From Dyella marensis (lineage in GTDB: Bacteria > Pseudomonadota > Gammaproteobacteria > Xanthomonadales > Rhodanobacteraceae): a stretch of DNA of 64,000 nt. Below, in pieces: positions 16,357-24,576 of the stretch; position 1 is the stretch's first letter; each line of letters begins with the position of its first letter. The position numbers and the translations under genes are program-made. The notes under the pieces were generated by a model. That model had not been told where the DNA came from and did no database searches. It saw nothing but the letters and a program-made list of their open reading frames with translations. The stretch lies in assembly GCF_900112865.1 (NCBI RefSeq), contig NZ_FONH01000007.1:1-64000 (forward strand), written 5' to 3'.

Positions 16357-18834
16357 CTATCCCTCCACGCCGCCGGACCCGAAGCTGTAGCGCACGCGCG
16401 CATATACATACCGGCCGTTGATGCCGACCGGCGAGATCACGTCGTAGGGAAAGTTTCCGCCGTAGTCGATATCGCTGCGGGAACGGGTGGGGTAGCGATC
16501 GGTGAGGTTGTAGCCGCCCACCGCCAGGCTGAAACGCGGGCTGAGGCGCAGCTCGGCTTCGGCGTCGAACTGCCAGCGCGCGGCATGACGCTGGCGTGGC
16601 TGGTGGCCGTCGCCGAAGTCGAACACGCGCACCGTCGAGCCCTGCCGCGTGGCCCGGCCGAGCAGTGACCAGCGCCGATCGTTCCAGCTGGCGGTGAACG
16701 AGCCGCGCTCGCGCGGGGCGGCGTCGGTGAGGGTGTTGCGCTCCTCGGCGCCGAACAGCAGGTTGCGGGCGCCGATGGCGGTCAGTTGCGACGGCGTGGG
16801 CCGCACGCGGCGGATGTCGGTGCGGTTGTAGCTGTAGGCCAGCGTGAGCAGCAGCTTGCCGCCGGCCAGTGGCGCACGGTAGTTGCCGACGAACTCGGCG
16901 CCGCGCGTGCGCGTGTCGACTGCGTTGGTGAAGAACGCCACGCTCTGCACGCCGGGGACGCCGAAGCGTCGCTGGATATGGCTCTCCAGGCCGGGGCTGC
17001 GGATGGTCTCGGACAGCGTGACGCGATCGGCGACGCTGATCCGATAAACGTCCAGGCTGAAATCAAGATAGTCGCCGAGCTTGCCGGTGAGACCCAGGCT
17101 GAGATTGCGCGAGGTCTCCGGCTTGAGCGCCCGTGCGCCCAGGCCGCGCGCGATGGGGTTGTTCACCGAAAGAATGCGGCCGCTGAGCAGCCTGCCGTCG
17201 GCGCCGTAACCGCTGGTGGTGGATTCGAAGCCGATCTGGCTGAGCGCGGGTGCGCGGAAGTTGTCGGACACCGTGCCGCGCAGCGCGAAGCCCGGCACGA
17301 ACTCCCAGCGCGCGCTGAGCTTGCCGCTGCGGTTGCCGCCGAAGTCGCCGTAGTGTTCGTAGCGCGCCGCCAGGTCGATGAAGACCCGTTCGGTGAGATC
17401 GCTGGAGACTTCTGCGTAGACGGCGCCGACGCGGCGCGCGATCCGCGCGGCATCCTGCGGCTGCAGACCGCCTCCGGCCTGGGCGCCGATCGGCGCAGCG
17501 GCATAGGTGCCGGCTGCGTACGAAGCCGGGTCGCCGGGCCGGGTGCGGAAACGCTCGCGGCGGAATTCGCCGCCCACGGCCAGGTTGAGATAGGCATCGC
17601 CTACCGCCAGGCCGCGCTTGCCGTCCAGATTGGCGCTCTCCAGCGCGAAGCGATAGCCGCCGAGACGAAAGGCGGTCGGGCTGGCCGGCCCCAGCGAGGC
17701 ATTGAGCGAGCGGCGCAGGTCATAGTCGAAGACGTTGCCGCCCACGTTGAAGCTGCCGTCGAGATCCCAGCCCGCCACCTGGCCGCGGATGCCGAGCATG
17801 AACTGCATGTCGCGGTTGCGGCCGACCGATTCGGGACGGTAGCCGTCGGGATAGATGGCCGGCACGTTGGCGCTGCTGTCCGGATAGCGGAAGTAATTGG
17901 CGCCGATGGTGCGTCGCCGGGCATACATGCCGAGCAGGTAGAGGCGTGCATTCGCGTCCAGCGGGAGTTCGCCATTGAGCCAGCCGCTGTAGTTCTCCGA
18001 TTGCGGATCGCCCGCCGCGTAGTTGCGCTTGCCGCGCAGGGCCAGGTTGGCGGGCGTGGGGTCGGCCAGCCAGTCGGGCACGGTGTCGCTGCCGGCACGG
18101 TTGGTGGCCTTGCGCCGGCCGGTTTCCACGCCCGCATTGAGAAAGCCGTCGCCGGGCAGGCGCGTGCCGAACCTGGCATAGGTATGGCCGCCGTTGCCGT
18201 CGGTGATGCGCTGGCGGGTCGCCGGGACATCGGTGCGATGCGCGCCTAAAGTGCGCACGACCTCGCCGCCGTCGGCCGCGTCGTCGAGGACGATGTTGAT
18301 CACGCCGGCGATGGCGTCCGAGCCGTACTGCGCGCCGGCACCATCGCGCAGCACTTCCACCCGCTTGATCGCGCTGATCGGGATCGCGTTGAAGTCCACC
18401 GGCGTGGTGCCGCGCCCGATCTTGGTGTCGGTGTTGACCAGGGCCGAGGTGTGGAAGCGCTTGCCGTTGACCAGCACCAGCACCTGGTCCGGCGACAGTC
18501 CGCGCAGCTGCGCCGCGCGCACGTGATCCGAGCCGCCGGAATTGGATTGGCGCGGGAAGTTGAACGAAGGCAGCAGGTTGGCCAGCGCCTGGCCCAGTTC
18601 GCCGTTGATGGCGCCGGCAGTGCGCAGGTCGTTCCGGCTCAATACATCGACCGGAGCCGGCAGCGCGGTGGCGGTGCGTCCGCTGGCGCGCACGCCGATC
18701 ACCACGATCTTTTCCAACTGGTGCACCTGCTCGTCTGCGGCGACCTCCCAGGCCTGCGCCTGGGCAACGAGGGTGGCCAGGGCGATCGCGGCGGGCAGGC
18801 GGGCGAGGCGGTACTTGCGGTGAAGAGCGGGCAT
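16357..18834 (-). CDS. TonB-dependent outer-membrane receptor (paralogue 2)
   Basis: An 825-residue receptor, paralogous to 13551-16004 along its entire length. It has a signal peptide (LPAAIALATLVAQAQA), the TonB-box-like LEKIVVIGVRASG, a plug with NSGGSDHVRAAQLRGLSPDQ, a barrel, and a terminal aromatic-rich strand (YVYARVRYSFG) extended by a few residues. The ATG at 18834 has GGAAG upstream and starts a good signal peptide; an upstream alternative start would add a cysteine-rich non-signal stretch. The tandem arrangement suggests duplication. Differences are concentrated in barrel loops and the N-terminal signal, consistent with different or broadened ligands. No ligand can be named. Confidence 0.9.
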   Translation of the reverse strand: MPALHRKYRLARLPAAIALATLVAQAQAWEVAADEQVHQLEKIVVIGVRASGRTATALPAPVDVLSRNDLRTAGAINGELGQALANLLPSFNFPRQSNSGGSDHVRAAQLRGLSPDQVLVLVNGKRFHTSALVNTDTKIGRGTTPVDFNAIPISAIKRVEVLRDGAGAQYGSDAIAGVINIVLDDAADGGEVVRTLGAHRTDVPATRQRITDGNGGHTYARFGTRLPGDGFLNAGVETGRRKATNRAGSDTVPDWLADPTPANLALRGKRNYAAGDPQSENYSGWLNGELPLDANARLYLLGMYARRRTIGANYFRYPDSSANVPAIYPDGYRPESVGRNRDMQFMLGIRGQVAGWDLDGSFNVGGNVFDYDLRRSLNASLGPASPTAFRLGGYRFALESANLDGKRGLAVGDAYLNLAVGGEFRRERFRTRPGDPASYAAGTYAAAPIGAQAGGGLQPQDAARIARRVGAVYAEVSSDLTERVFIDLAARYEHYGDFGGNRSGKLSARWEFVPGFALRGTVSDNFRAPALSQIGFESTTSGYGADGRLLSGRILSVNNPIARGLGARALKPETSRNLSLGLTGKLGDYLDFSLDVYRISVADRVTLSETIRSPGLESHIQRRFGVPGVQSVAFFTNAVDTRTRGAEFVGNYRAPLAGGKLLLTLAYSYNRTDIRRVRPTPSQLTAIGARNLLFGAEERNTLTDAAPRERGSFTASWNDRRWSLLGRATRQGSTVRVFDFGDGHQPRQRHAARWQFDAEAELRLSPRFSLAVGGYNLTDRYPTRSRSDIDYGGNFPYDVISPVGINGRYVYARVRYSFGSGGVEG
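18301..18608 (-). repeat. Homogenised plug segment, copy 2
   Basis: Partner of 15474-15781, offset by 2827 bp, with two synonymous mismatches over 308 bp. Confidence 0.85.
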
Positions 18835-18931
18835 GCTTCGCTTCCGTGTGGCGCGGCGAAATCCGCCGCAGCCGCATTTGTTCATTGCGAAAAGCTCGCG
18901 ACAATGCTTTGCTTGCCGCTCTTTCTATCCA

Positions 18932-18945
18932 TTTGGACGTCCAAA
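18932..18945. promoter_or_regulatory. 14-bp palindrome upstream of receptor 2
   Basis: TTTGGACGTCCAAA is a perfect palindrome about 100 bp upstream of the paralogue-2 ATG, preceded by CTATCC as at the paralogue-1 site. A degenerate second copy, TATCCGAATGGACGTTGCA, lies at 18998-19016. Each is preceded on its left by a GACAATG/GTCAATG element whose complement resembles a -35 box, suggesting two tandem promoter-operator modules. The second copy could also serve the divergent lipoprotein gene. Confidence 0.5.
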
Positions 18946-19039
18946 CGGCGATGGCCGGTCGACCGGCTCTTGTCAATGCCCCGCCGCCTGCCATGGATAT
19001 CCGAATGGACGTTGCATGGGCCACACAAAGGAACCGACC

Positions 19040-19492
19040 ATGATCTTTCTACGCAGGCTGCCGATGGTTCTGCTGCTCGGGCTGGCGACAGGGTGCGCCT
19101 CGCAGGCCACCGCGCCGGGCGCTTCGACCCTGCAGGGCGACGCCGCGCATCCGGCGGCGACGCGCGGCTGGGTGGAGACGCGGCTGTATTTCGGCCTCGG
19201 CCTGGTCGACCAGCCCGACGGCGGCGTGAGCGAGCAGGCCTGGCGTACTTTCCTCGACCAGGAGGTGACGCCGCGCTTTCCCGACGGGCTCAGCGTGATC
19301 GACGTGTACGGGCAGTGGCAGGGCAAGCAGCAGGCCGCGCCCGAGCGGCTGCGCTCCAAGCAGCTGGTGGTCGACTATCCGGATTCGCCGGAGAGCCGCG
19401 CGAAGATCGAGGCCATCCGCGCGGCATGGAAGCAGCGCACGGGCGACCAGTCGGTATTGCGGGTGACGCAGCCGGTGGATGTATCGTTCTGA
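19040..19492 (+). CDS. DUF3574 family lipoprotein
   Basis: A 150-residue predicted lipoprotein. A lipobox-type signal LLLGLATGC places the lipidated cysteine near residue 20. The remainder matches the DUF3574 family pattern: GWVETRLYFGLGL, a central EVTPRFPDGLSVIDVYGQWQ, then KQLVVDYPDSPES and a C-terminal GDQSVLRVTQPVDVSF. The function of the family is not established. The ATG is preceded by AAAGGAACC. It is divergent from the TonB receptor pair and separated from it by the region containing the palindromic sites. A surface or periplasmic location is expected. Confidence 0.8.
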   Translation: MIFLRRLPMVLLLGLATGCASQATAPGASTLQGDAAHPAATRGWVETRLYFGLGLVDQPDGGVSEQAWRTFLDQEVTPRFPDGLSVIDVYGQWQGKQQAAPERLRSKQLVVDYPDSPESRAKIEAIRAAWKQRTGDQSVLRVTQPVDVSF

Positions 19493-19497
19493 CTTTT

Positions 19498-19601
19498 CGT
19501 CATGCCGGCGCAGGCCGGAATCCAGCGGCGGAAGAGCAGGGGCGGTGCGATCGCTTTCACGCGCTTTTCGTTACCGGATTGCGGCCTGCGCCGGCATGAC
19601 G
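19498..19601. repeat. Extragenic inverted repeat (CGTCATSCCGGCGCAGGCCGG family)
   Basis: The left arm CGTCATGCCGGCGCAGGCCG and right arm CGGCCTGCGCCGGCATGACG enclose ~55 bp. Related elements occur at 29050-29180 and 58422-58551, always intergenic. It can form a long cruciform or hairpin. Confidence 0.85.
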
Positions 19602-19621
19602 GGCTTTGAAGGAACTTACTT

Positions 19622-21214
19622 TTGAACAACACAAGCGCACGCCGCTGGCTCACACCCGGCGACCTCAACGGCTTCCTCGGCCTGGTGGTGGACAACCTGT
19701 CCATCATGGCCTTCATCGCCACCGCCTTGATCGGCCTGTTCGGCTTCCCCGCCGACATCGTGTTCCTGCGCATGTTTCCCGGCACCGCGCTGGGTGTGCT
19801 GCTGGGCAATCTCGCCTACACCGCGATGGCGCGCCGGCTGGCCGCGCGCGTGGGCCGCGACGACGTGACCGCGATGCCGCTGGGCCTGGATGCGCCGACC
19901 AGCATCGGCATGGCGCTGCTGGTGCTCGGCCCGGCCTTTGTGCATTTCAAGCAGGGCGGCATGGACGAGGCGGCCGCCGCGCAGGCCACCTGGGAACTGG
20001 GCATGGCCTCGCTGGTGGTGATGGGCGTGCTGAAGTTCGTGCTGTCGTTCTTCGGCGGCGCGGTGCAGCGGCATGTGCCGCGCGCGGGGCTGCTCGGTTC
20101 GATCGCCGGCATCGCCCTGGTGCTGATGGGTTTCCTGCCGCTGGTGGAGATCATGAAGGTGCCGCTGGTCGGCTTTGCCGGCCTGGGCGTGGTGCTGTAC
20201 GCGCTGGTGGCGAAGGGGCGCCTGCCGTTCGGCGTGCCGGGCGTGCTGGCGGCGGTGGCGATCGGTGCGGCGCTGTACTACGTGCTGGGGCCGCTGGGCT
20301 GGCTGGGCAGCGGCTATCACGCGCCGGCCGGATGGACCTGGCGTTTCGCGCTGCCGCTGCCCACTCTCAGGTGGATCGACGGCATCGCCTACACCGTGCC
20401 GTATCTGCCGCTGATCCTGCCGTTCGGCTTGCTGATGGTGGTCGGCGGCATCAATGTCACCGAAAGCGCGCGCGCTGCCGGCGATGAATACCGCACCCGC
20501 GACATCCTGCTGGTGGAAGCGCTGGCGACCCTGGTCGCCGGTTTCTGCGGCGGCGTGGCGCAGACCACGCCGTATATCGGCCAGCCTTCGTACAAGGCGA
20601 TGGGCGCGCGCAGCGGCTATACCCTGCTGACCGGCATCGTGATCGGACTGGGCGGCGTGTTCGGCTATCTGTCCAACCTGGTGGAGCTGGTGCCGCTGTC
20701 GGTGCTGGCGCCGATCCTGGTGTTCGTGGCGATCGGCATCACCGTGCAGGCGTTCGAGGCCACGCCGATGCGCTATGCGGCGGCGGTGGTATTCAGCTTC
20801 TTCCCGGCGATCGCGCGCATGGTGACGATCAAGCTGAGCGATCCGACCTATGTAGCGCCCGCGCATTTCGCCGAGCTGTTCGGCCAGCATGGGCATGGCG
20901 TGGCGGAGCTGGCGGTGATCACCATCCTGGGCAATGGCTTCATCATTACTTCGATGGTGTGGGCCAGCTTCGTGGTGGCGCTGATCGACGGCAAGACCGG
21001 GCGCGCGGCCTTGATCCTGCTGCTGGGCGGTGCGCTGACGCTGTTCGGCCTGATCCATTCGGTGGATCCGGCGGGCGGCGTGTATCTGCCTTGGCTGCTG
21101 GATGCGCAGGCGCGTGCGCTGGTGTGGCAGTTCGCCGGGGCTTACGGCGTGCTTGCGGTGGTGCTGCTGTTGCTCAGCGTGCAGCGCGGGAAGCCAGCGG
21201 CGACTTCGACCTAG
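19622..21214 (+). CDS. NCS2-type xanthine/uracil permease family protein
   Basis: A 530-residue polytopic inner-membrane protein with about 12-14 hydrophobic segments and few charged residues. The TAMPLGLDAPTSIGMALLV region and the GGVAQTTPYIGQPSYKAMGA region are consistent with the paired half-helix substrate site of the xanthine/uracil/vitamin C permease fold, although it is a divergent member. The start is a TTG at 19622, placed 9-12 bp after GAAGGAAC; the next ATG would remove the first transmembrane segment. Substrate unknown. It stands alone, followed by an intrinsic terminator. Confidence 0.7.
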   Translation: MNNTSARRWLTPGDLNGFLGLVVDNLSIMAFIATALIGLFGFPADIVFLRMFPGTALGVLLGNLAYTAMARRLAARVGRDDVTAMPLGLDAPTSIGMALLVLGPAFVHFKQGGMDEAAAAQATWELGMASLVVMGVLKFVLSFFGGAVQRHVPRAGLLGSIAGIALVLMGFLPLVEIMKVPLVGFAGLGVVLYALVAKGRLPFGVPGVLAAVAIGAALYYVLGPLGWLGSGYHAPAGWTWRFALPLPTLRWIDGIAYTVPYLPLILPFGLLMVVGGINVTESARAAGDEYRTRDILLVEALATLVAGFCGGVAQTTPYIGQPSYKAMGARSGYTLLTGIVIGLGGVFGYLSNLVELVPLSVLAPILVFVAIGITVQAFEATPMRYAAAVVFSFFPAIARMVTIKLSDPTYVAPAHFAELFGQHGHGVAELAVITILGNGFIITSMVWASFVVALIDGKTGRAALILLLGGALTLFGLIHSVDPAGGVYLPWLLDAQARALVWQFAGAYGVLAVVLLLLSVQRGKPAATST

Positions 21215-21240
21215 GCCTGACGATATAGGCCGTTTGAACG

Positions 21241-21267
21241 AGCCCGGCATGGCCGGGCTTTTTCTTT
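21241..21267 (+). terminator. Intrinsic terminator after the NCS2 permease
   Basis: AGCCCGGC-ATG-GCCGGGCT stem followed by TTTTTCTTT. Confidence 0.85.
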
Positions 21268-21456
21268 GCGTTCTGCGACGCGTGCACGAATGGCGTATGA
21301 ATTTGAGCAGGTACGGCGCAACTCATTTCGTCGCGTTTTGGGTAGCCTGTACGCCGGAACGCAACGTTGGGCGTTCCCGGCATGGATCGCTGCGCCGCAA
21401 GGCGAAGGACGGGAAAGTTCGGCAGTCCAGTCAGGTGTCTTGAAAGGGGACCATCG

Positions 21457-22011
21457 ATGTTGCTCAACAACGCCGGCGCACTGGTGGAGGACCGTATTGT
21501 CCTCGGGCCGGGTGAGCCGTGGGAGGTTTTCTTCTTCGTTTCGGAAGTGGTAGCGGGCGCGGGCAAGGGGCATTTCAACGACGCGCACCGCTCGCTGGCC
21601 TATGTGCTGCGCAAGCTGGGCCTGGCCTGCGCCAGGGCCATGCTGGCCAGGCGGCTGGGCTGGCGAAAGCATGCCGCGCCACGCTTCATCGCGATTCGCC
21701 GAGGGGACGAAGTGCTCGGCGCCATGTTGCTGGAGCCGCAGCAGCTCAAGGACGGTTCGCCCATCCTGCTGATCGAATACATGGTCGTGGCGGCGGCTGC
21801 CCGCCGTGCCGGCATCGGCAGGCAGCTGGTGGAATATGCGAAGCGGCATGCACCGGCCGGCGGCGTGGAGAGCTACTGCACCGAGGCGTCGCGCGGGATG
21901 CAGCGGCTGCTCAAGCGCCAGGGCTTCATGCGCACGCACCGGGCCAGGGAAATCCAGGTCGCCGCGGACGACCGGCTGTCGGTGCCGTCGCGCTGGCTCT
22001 GGCGGCCGTAA
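21457..22011 (+). CDS. GNAT family N-acetyltransferase
   Basis: A 184-residue protein with a GNAT fold signature. The segment ILLIEYMVVAAAARRAGIGRQLVEYAKRHA contains the acetyl-CoA-binding R-x-x-G-x-G/A type loop (RRAGIG), and GFMRTHR lies near the end as in the beta6-7 region. The ATG at 21457 has AAAGGGGA upstream. The N-terminal 60 residues (EPWEVFFFVSEVVAGAGKGH) are not recognisable, and the substrate cannot be predicted. It is followed by a strong bidirectional terminator shared with the convergent MFS gene. Confidence 0.75.
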   Translation: MLLNNAGALVEDRIVLGPGEPWEVFFFVSEVVAGAGKGHFNDAHRSLAYVLRKLGLACARAMLARRLGWRKHAAPRFIAIRRGDEVLGAMLLEPQQLKDGSPILLIEYMVVAAAARRAGIGRQLVEYAKRHAPAGGVESYCTEASRGMQRLLKRQGFMRTHRAREIQVAADDRLSVPSRWLWRP

Positions 22012-22025
22012 CGCTGTTGCGCAAG

Positions 22026-22059
22026 AAAAAAGGGCCCGGCATGCCGGGCCCTTTTCTTT
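22026..22059. terminator. Bidirectional intrinsic terminator
   Basis: Stem AGGGCCCGGC-AT-GCCGGGCCCT with A-run before and TTTTCTTT after. It lies between the convergent GNAT and MFS genes and can serve both. Confidence 0.85.
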
Positions 22060-22077
22060 GACCGATGGAGTGCACCC

Positions 22078-23421
22078 TCAGTCGCGCGCTTCCAGCGCCC
22101 GGTTCAGGCGCAGCGCGCCCAGCGTGCAGATCGCGCCCGACAGCAGATACACCGTCACCGCGCCCAGCCCGAACTTGCTCGACAGCCCCAGCGCCACCAG
22201 CGGCGCGAAGGCGGCGCCGATCAGCCAGGCCACGTCGGTGGTGAGGGCCGCGCCGGTGTAGCGGAAGCGGATCGGGAAGTTCGAGGTCACCGTGCCGGCG
22301 GACTGGCCGTAGGACAGGCCGAGCAGGGCGAAGCCGATCAGGATGAAGGCGTCCTGCGCGGCGCGGCTGCCGCCGAGCAGCCAGGGCGCGAAGAAACTGA
22401 AGATGCCGATCAGGGCGGCCAGCGTGCCCAGGGTGGTGCGGCGGCCGATGCGGTCGGCGACGAGGCCCGAGGCGATGGTGCCCAGGATGCCCACGCCCGC
22501 GCCGATCACCTGGATCAGCAGCACCTGGTTGACCGTCTGGGTCGAGCCCAGGGTGATCCACGACAGCGGGAACACCGTGACCAGGTGGAACAGCGCATAG
22601 CTGGCCAGGGCCGCGAAGGCGCCCAGGAAGATGTTGTAGTCCTGCTTGCGCAGCATCTCGAAGATGCCGATGGGTTCGAGCTCGCGCTCTTCCATCGCCT
22701 GGGTGTATTCCTCGGTCACCACCAGGCGCAGGCGGGCGAACAGCGCCACCACGTTGATGGCGAAGGCCACGAAGAACGGATAGCGCCAGCCCCAGCCCAG
22801 GAAGTCCTCGCCGGACAGCTGGCTGTGCAGGAACAGGAACAGCGCGCTGGCCAGCATGAAGCCGATCGGCGCGCCGAGCTGGCCGAGCATGGCGTACCAG
22901 CCGCGGCGGCCCTTCGGCGTATTGAGCGCCAGCAACGAGGGCAGGCCGTCCCAGGAGCCGCCGAAGGCGATGCCCTGCAGCAGGCGGAAGAACGCCAGCA
23001 GCGCGATGGCGCGCCAGCCCAAAGACTCGTAGCCGGGCAGGAAGGCCATGCCGACGGTGGCGCTGCCGAGCAGGAACAGCGCCGCGGTCAGCTTGGTGCC
23101 GCGGCTCCAGCGGCGCTGGATGGTCATGAACAGGGCGGTGCCGAACGGGCGCGCCACGAAGGCCAGGGCGAACACCACGAAGGACAGCAGCAGCCCGTGC
23201 AGGCGGTCGCGGAACGGGAAGAACACCGACGGGAACACCAGCACCGAGGCGATGCCGAAGACGAAGAAGTCGAAGTATTCGGAGGCGCGGCCGATCACCA
23301 CGCCGACCGCGATCTCGCTGGGCGCGACCTGCGAATGGCCGGGGGCGGGCGTATCCGGCGCCGCGTGCGGGGAGCCGTGCTGGTCGGATCCGTGCTGATC
23401 AAAAGTGCTCGACATCGCCAT
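22078..23421 (-). CDS. MFS transporter, metabolite:H+ symporter type
   Basis: About 447 residues with 12 predicted transmembrane helices. The early motif VVIGRASEYFDFFVFGIASV, the first cytoplasmic loop ARPFGTALFMTIQRRWSRGT and FFRLLQGIAFGGSWDG are typical of the ShiA/ProP/KgtP-like metabolite:H+ symporter group. The substrate is probably a small organic acid or osmolyte, but this is not resolvable. The cytosolic N-terminus is unusually His/Pro-rich. The start is ATG 23421 (MAMSSTF); further upstream in-frame ATGs exist and no strong ribosome site decides. It is divergent from cyoA. Confidence 0.8.
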   Translation of the reverse strand: MAMSSTFDQHGSDQHGSPHAAPDTPAPGHSQVAPSEIAVGVVIGRASEYFDFFVFGIASVLVFPSVFFPFRDRLHGLLLSFVVFALAFVARPFGTALFMTIQRRWSRGTKLTAALFLLGSATVGMAFLPGYESLGWRAIALLAFFRLLQGIAFGGSWDGLPSLLALNTPKGRRGWYAMLGQLGAPIGFMLASALFLFLHSQLSGEDFLGWGWRYPFFVAFAINVVALFARLRLVVTEEYTQAMEERELEPIGIFEMLRKQDYNIFLGAFAALASYALFHLVTVFPLSWITLGSTQTVNQVLLIQVIGAGVGILGTIASGLVADRIGRRTTLGTLAALIGIFSFFAPWLLGGSRAAQDAFILIGFALLGLSYGQSAGTVTSNFPIRFRYTGAALTTDVAWLIGAAFAPLVALGLSSKFGLGAVTVYLLSGAICTLGALRLNRALEARD

Positions 23422-23544
23422 GCTTGAACTTGAGAACCGGGGTAGTTCGCGTAAGGATCGCACCGGTGGCGTCGAACCGCCATGAGACAAAGTGTCCTAT
23501 TCCGCGATGCAGCACGCGTAGGTTAACTTTTCAGGTCTCCCCCC

Positions 23545-24525
23545 ATGCTTCTGGTCCCTTTCCGGCCCATGTCCTCCAAGGTTCTCCGCGGACTGCTGCT
23601 TCCTGCCGTCCTGTTGCTGTCGGGCTGCCAGACCGTGCTCATGTCGCCCTCCGGCGACCTGGCCGTGCAGCAGCGCGACATCATCCTTATCTCGCTGGTG
23701 CTGATGCTGCTCATCGTGGTGCCGGTGATCGGCCTCACGCTGTTCTTCGCCTGGCGCTACCGGGCCTCCAACCAGAAAGCCACCTACAAGCCGGACTGGG
23801 ACCACTCCACCGTGCTGGAGCTGCTGATCTGGTCGGCCCCGCTGCTGATCATCATCGCGCTGGGCGCGCTGACCTGGGTGAGCACGCACAAGCTGGACCC
23901 GTTCCGTCCGCTGGAGCGTATCTCGCATGGCCGTGAGATCCCGGCCGGGGTCAAGCCGCTGGAAGTGGACGTGGTCGCGCTCGACTGGAAATGGCTGTTC
24001 ATCTATCCGGAGCAGGGCATCGCCACGGTGAACGAACTGGCCGCGCCGGTCGATCGCCCGATCCAGTTCAAGATCACCGCCTCGACCGTGATGAACTCTT
24101 TCTTCATCCCCTCGCTGGCCGGCCAGATCTATGCCATGCCGGGCATGGAGACCAAGCTGCACGCCGTGATCAACAAGGCGGGCACTTATGAAGGCATCTC
24201 GGCGAACTACAGCGGCGCCGGCTTCTCGGGCATGCACTTCAAGTTCCTGGGCCTGAGCGAAGGCGAGTTCGAGCAGTGGGTGGCCAAGGCGAAGGATGGC
24301 GGCGCGCTGACGCGCGAGAGCTACCTGCAGCTGGAGAAGCCCAGCGAGAACGAGCCCGTGCGCCGCTACGCCAGCGTCGTGCCCGACCTGTATCCGGCCA
24401 TCGTCAATCTGTGCGTTGCGCCAGGCACGCCCTGCATGCACGAGACCATGGCGAAAGACGCCGCCCGCGCAGGCAAGCCTGCGGGCGAGCACGACATGTC
24501 GCACATGGAACACATGGAGCACTGA
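23545..24525 (+). CDS. cyoA: Cytochrome bo3 ubiquinol oxidase subunit II
   Basis: A 326-residue lipoprotein subunit II. The signal segment ends in LLLSGC, two transmembrane helices follow (~45-67 and ~90-112), then a cupredoxin domain containing LDWKWLFIYPEQGIATVNEL. The CuA cysteine/histidine ligands of cytochrome c oxidases are absent (the ligand loop reads SGAGFSGMHF), which marks a quinol oxidase. The C-terminus has a His/Met-rich tail, HDMSHMEHMEH. Start ATG 23545 or 23569 (MSSKVLRG); both give a lipoprotein signal. First gene of cyoABCD. Confidence 0.95.
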   Translation: MLLVPFRPMSSKVLRGLLLPAVLLLSGCQTVLMSPSGDLAVQQRDIILISLVLMLLIVVPVIGLTLFFAWRYRASNQKATYKPDWDHSTVLELLIWSAPLLIIIALGALTWVSTHKLDPFRPLERISHGREIPAGVKPLEVDVVALDWKWLFIYPEQGIATVNELAAPVDRPIQFKITASTVMNSFFIPSLAGQIYAMPGMETKLHAVINKAGTYEGISANYSGAGFSGMHFKFLGLSEGEFEQWVAKAKDGGALTRESYLQLEKPSENEPVRRYASVVPDLYPAIVNLCVAPGTPCMHETMAKDAARAGKPAGEHDMSHMEHMEH

Positions 24526-24576
24526 CCGTGCGCCGTCCGATTCGCCTTATGCATTACGCCTTGCCGGGTGTCCAAG

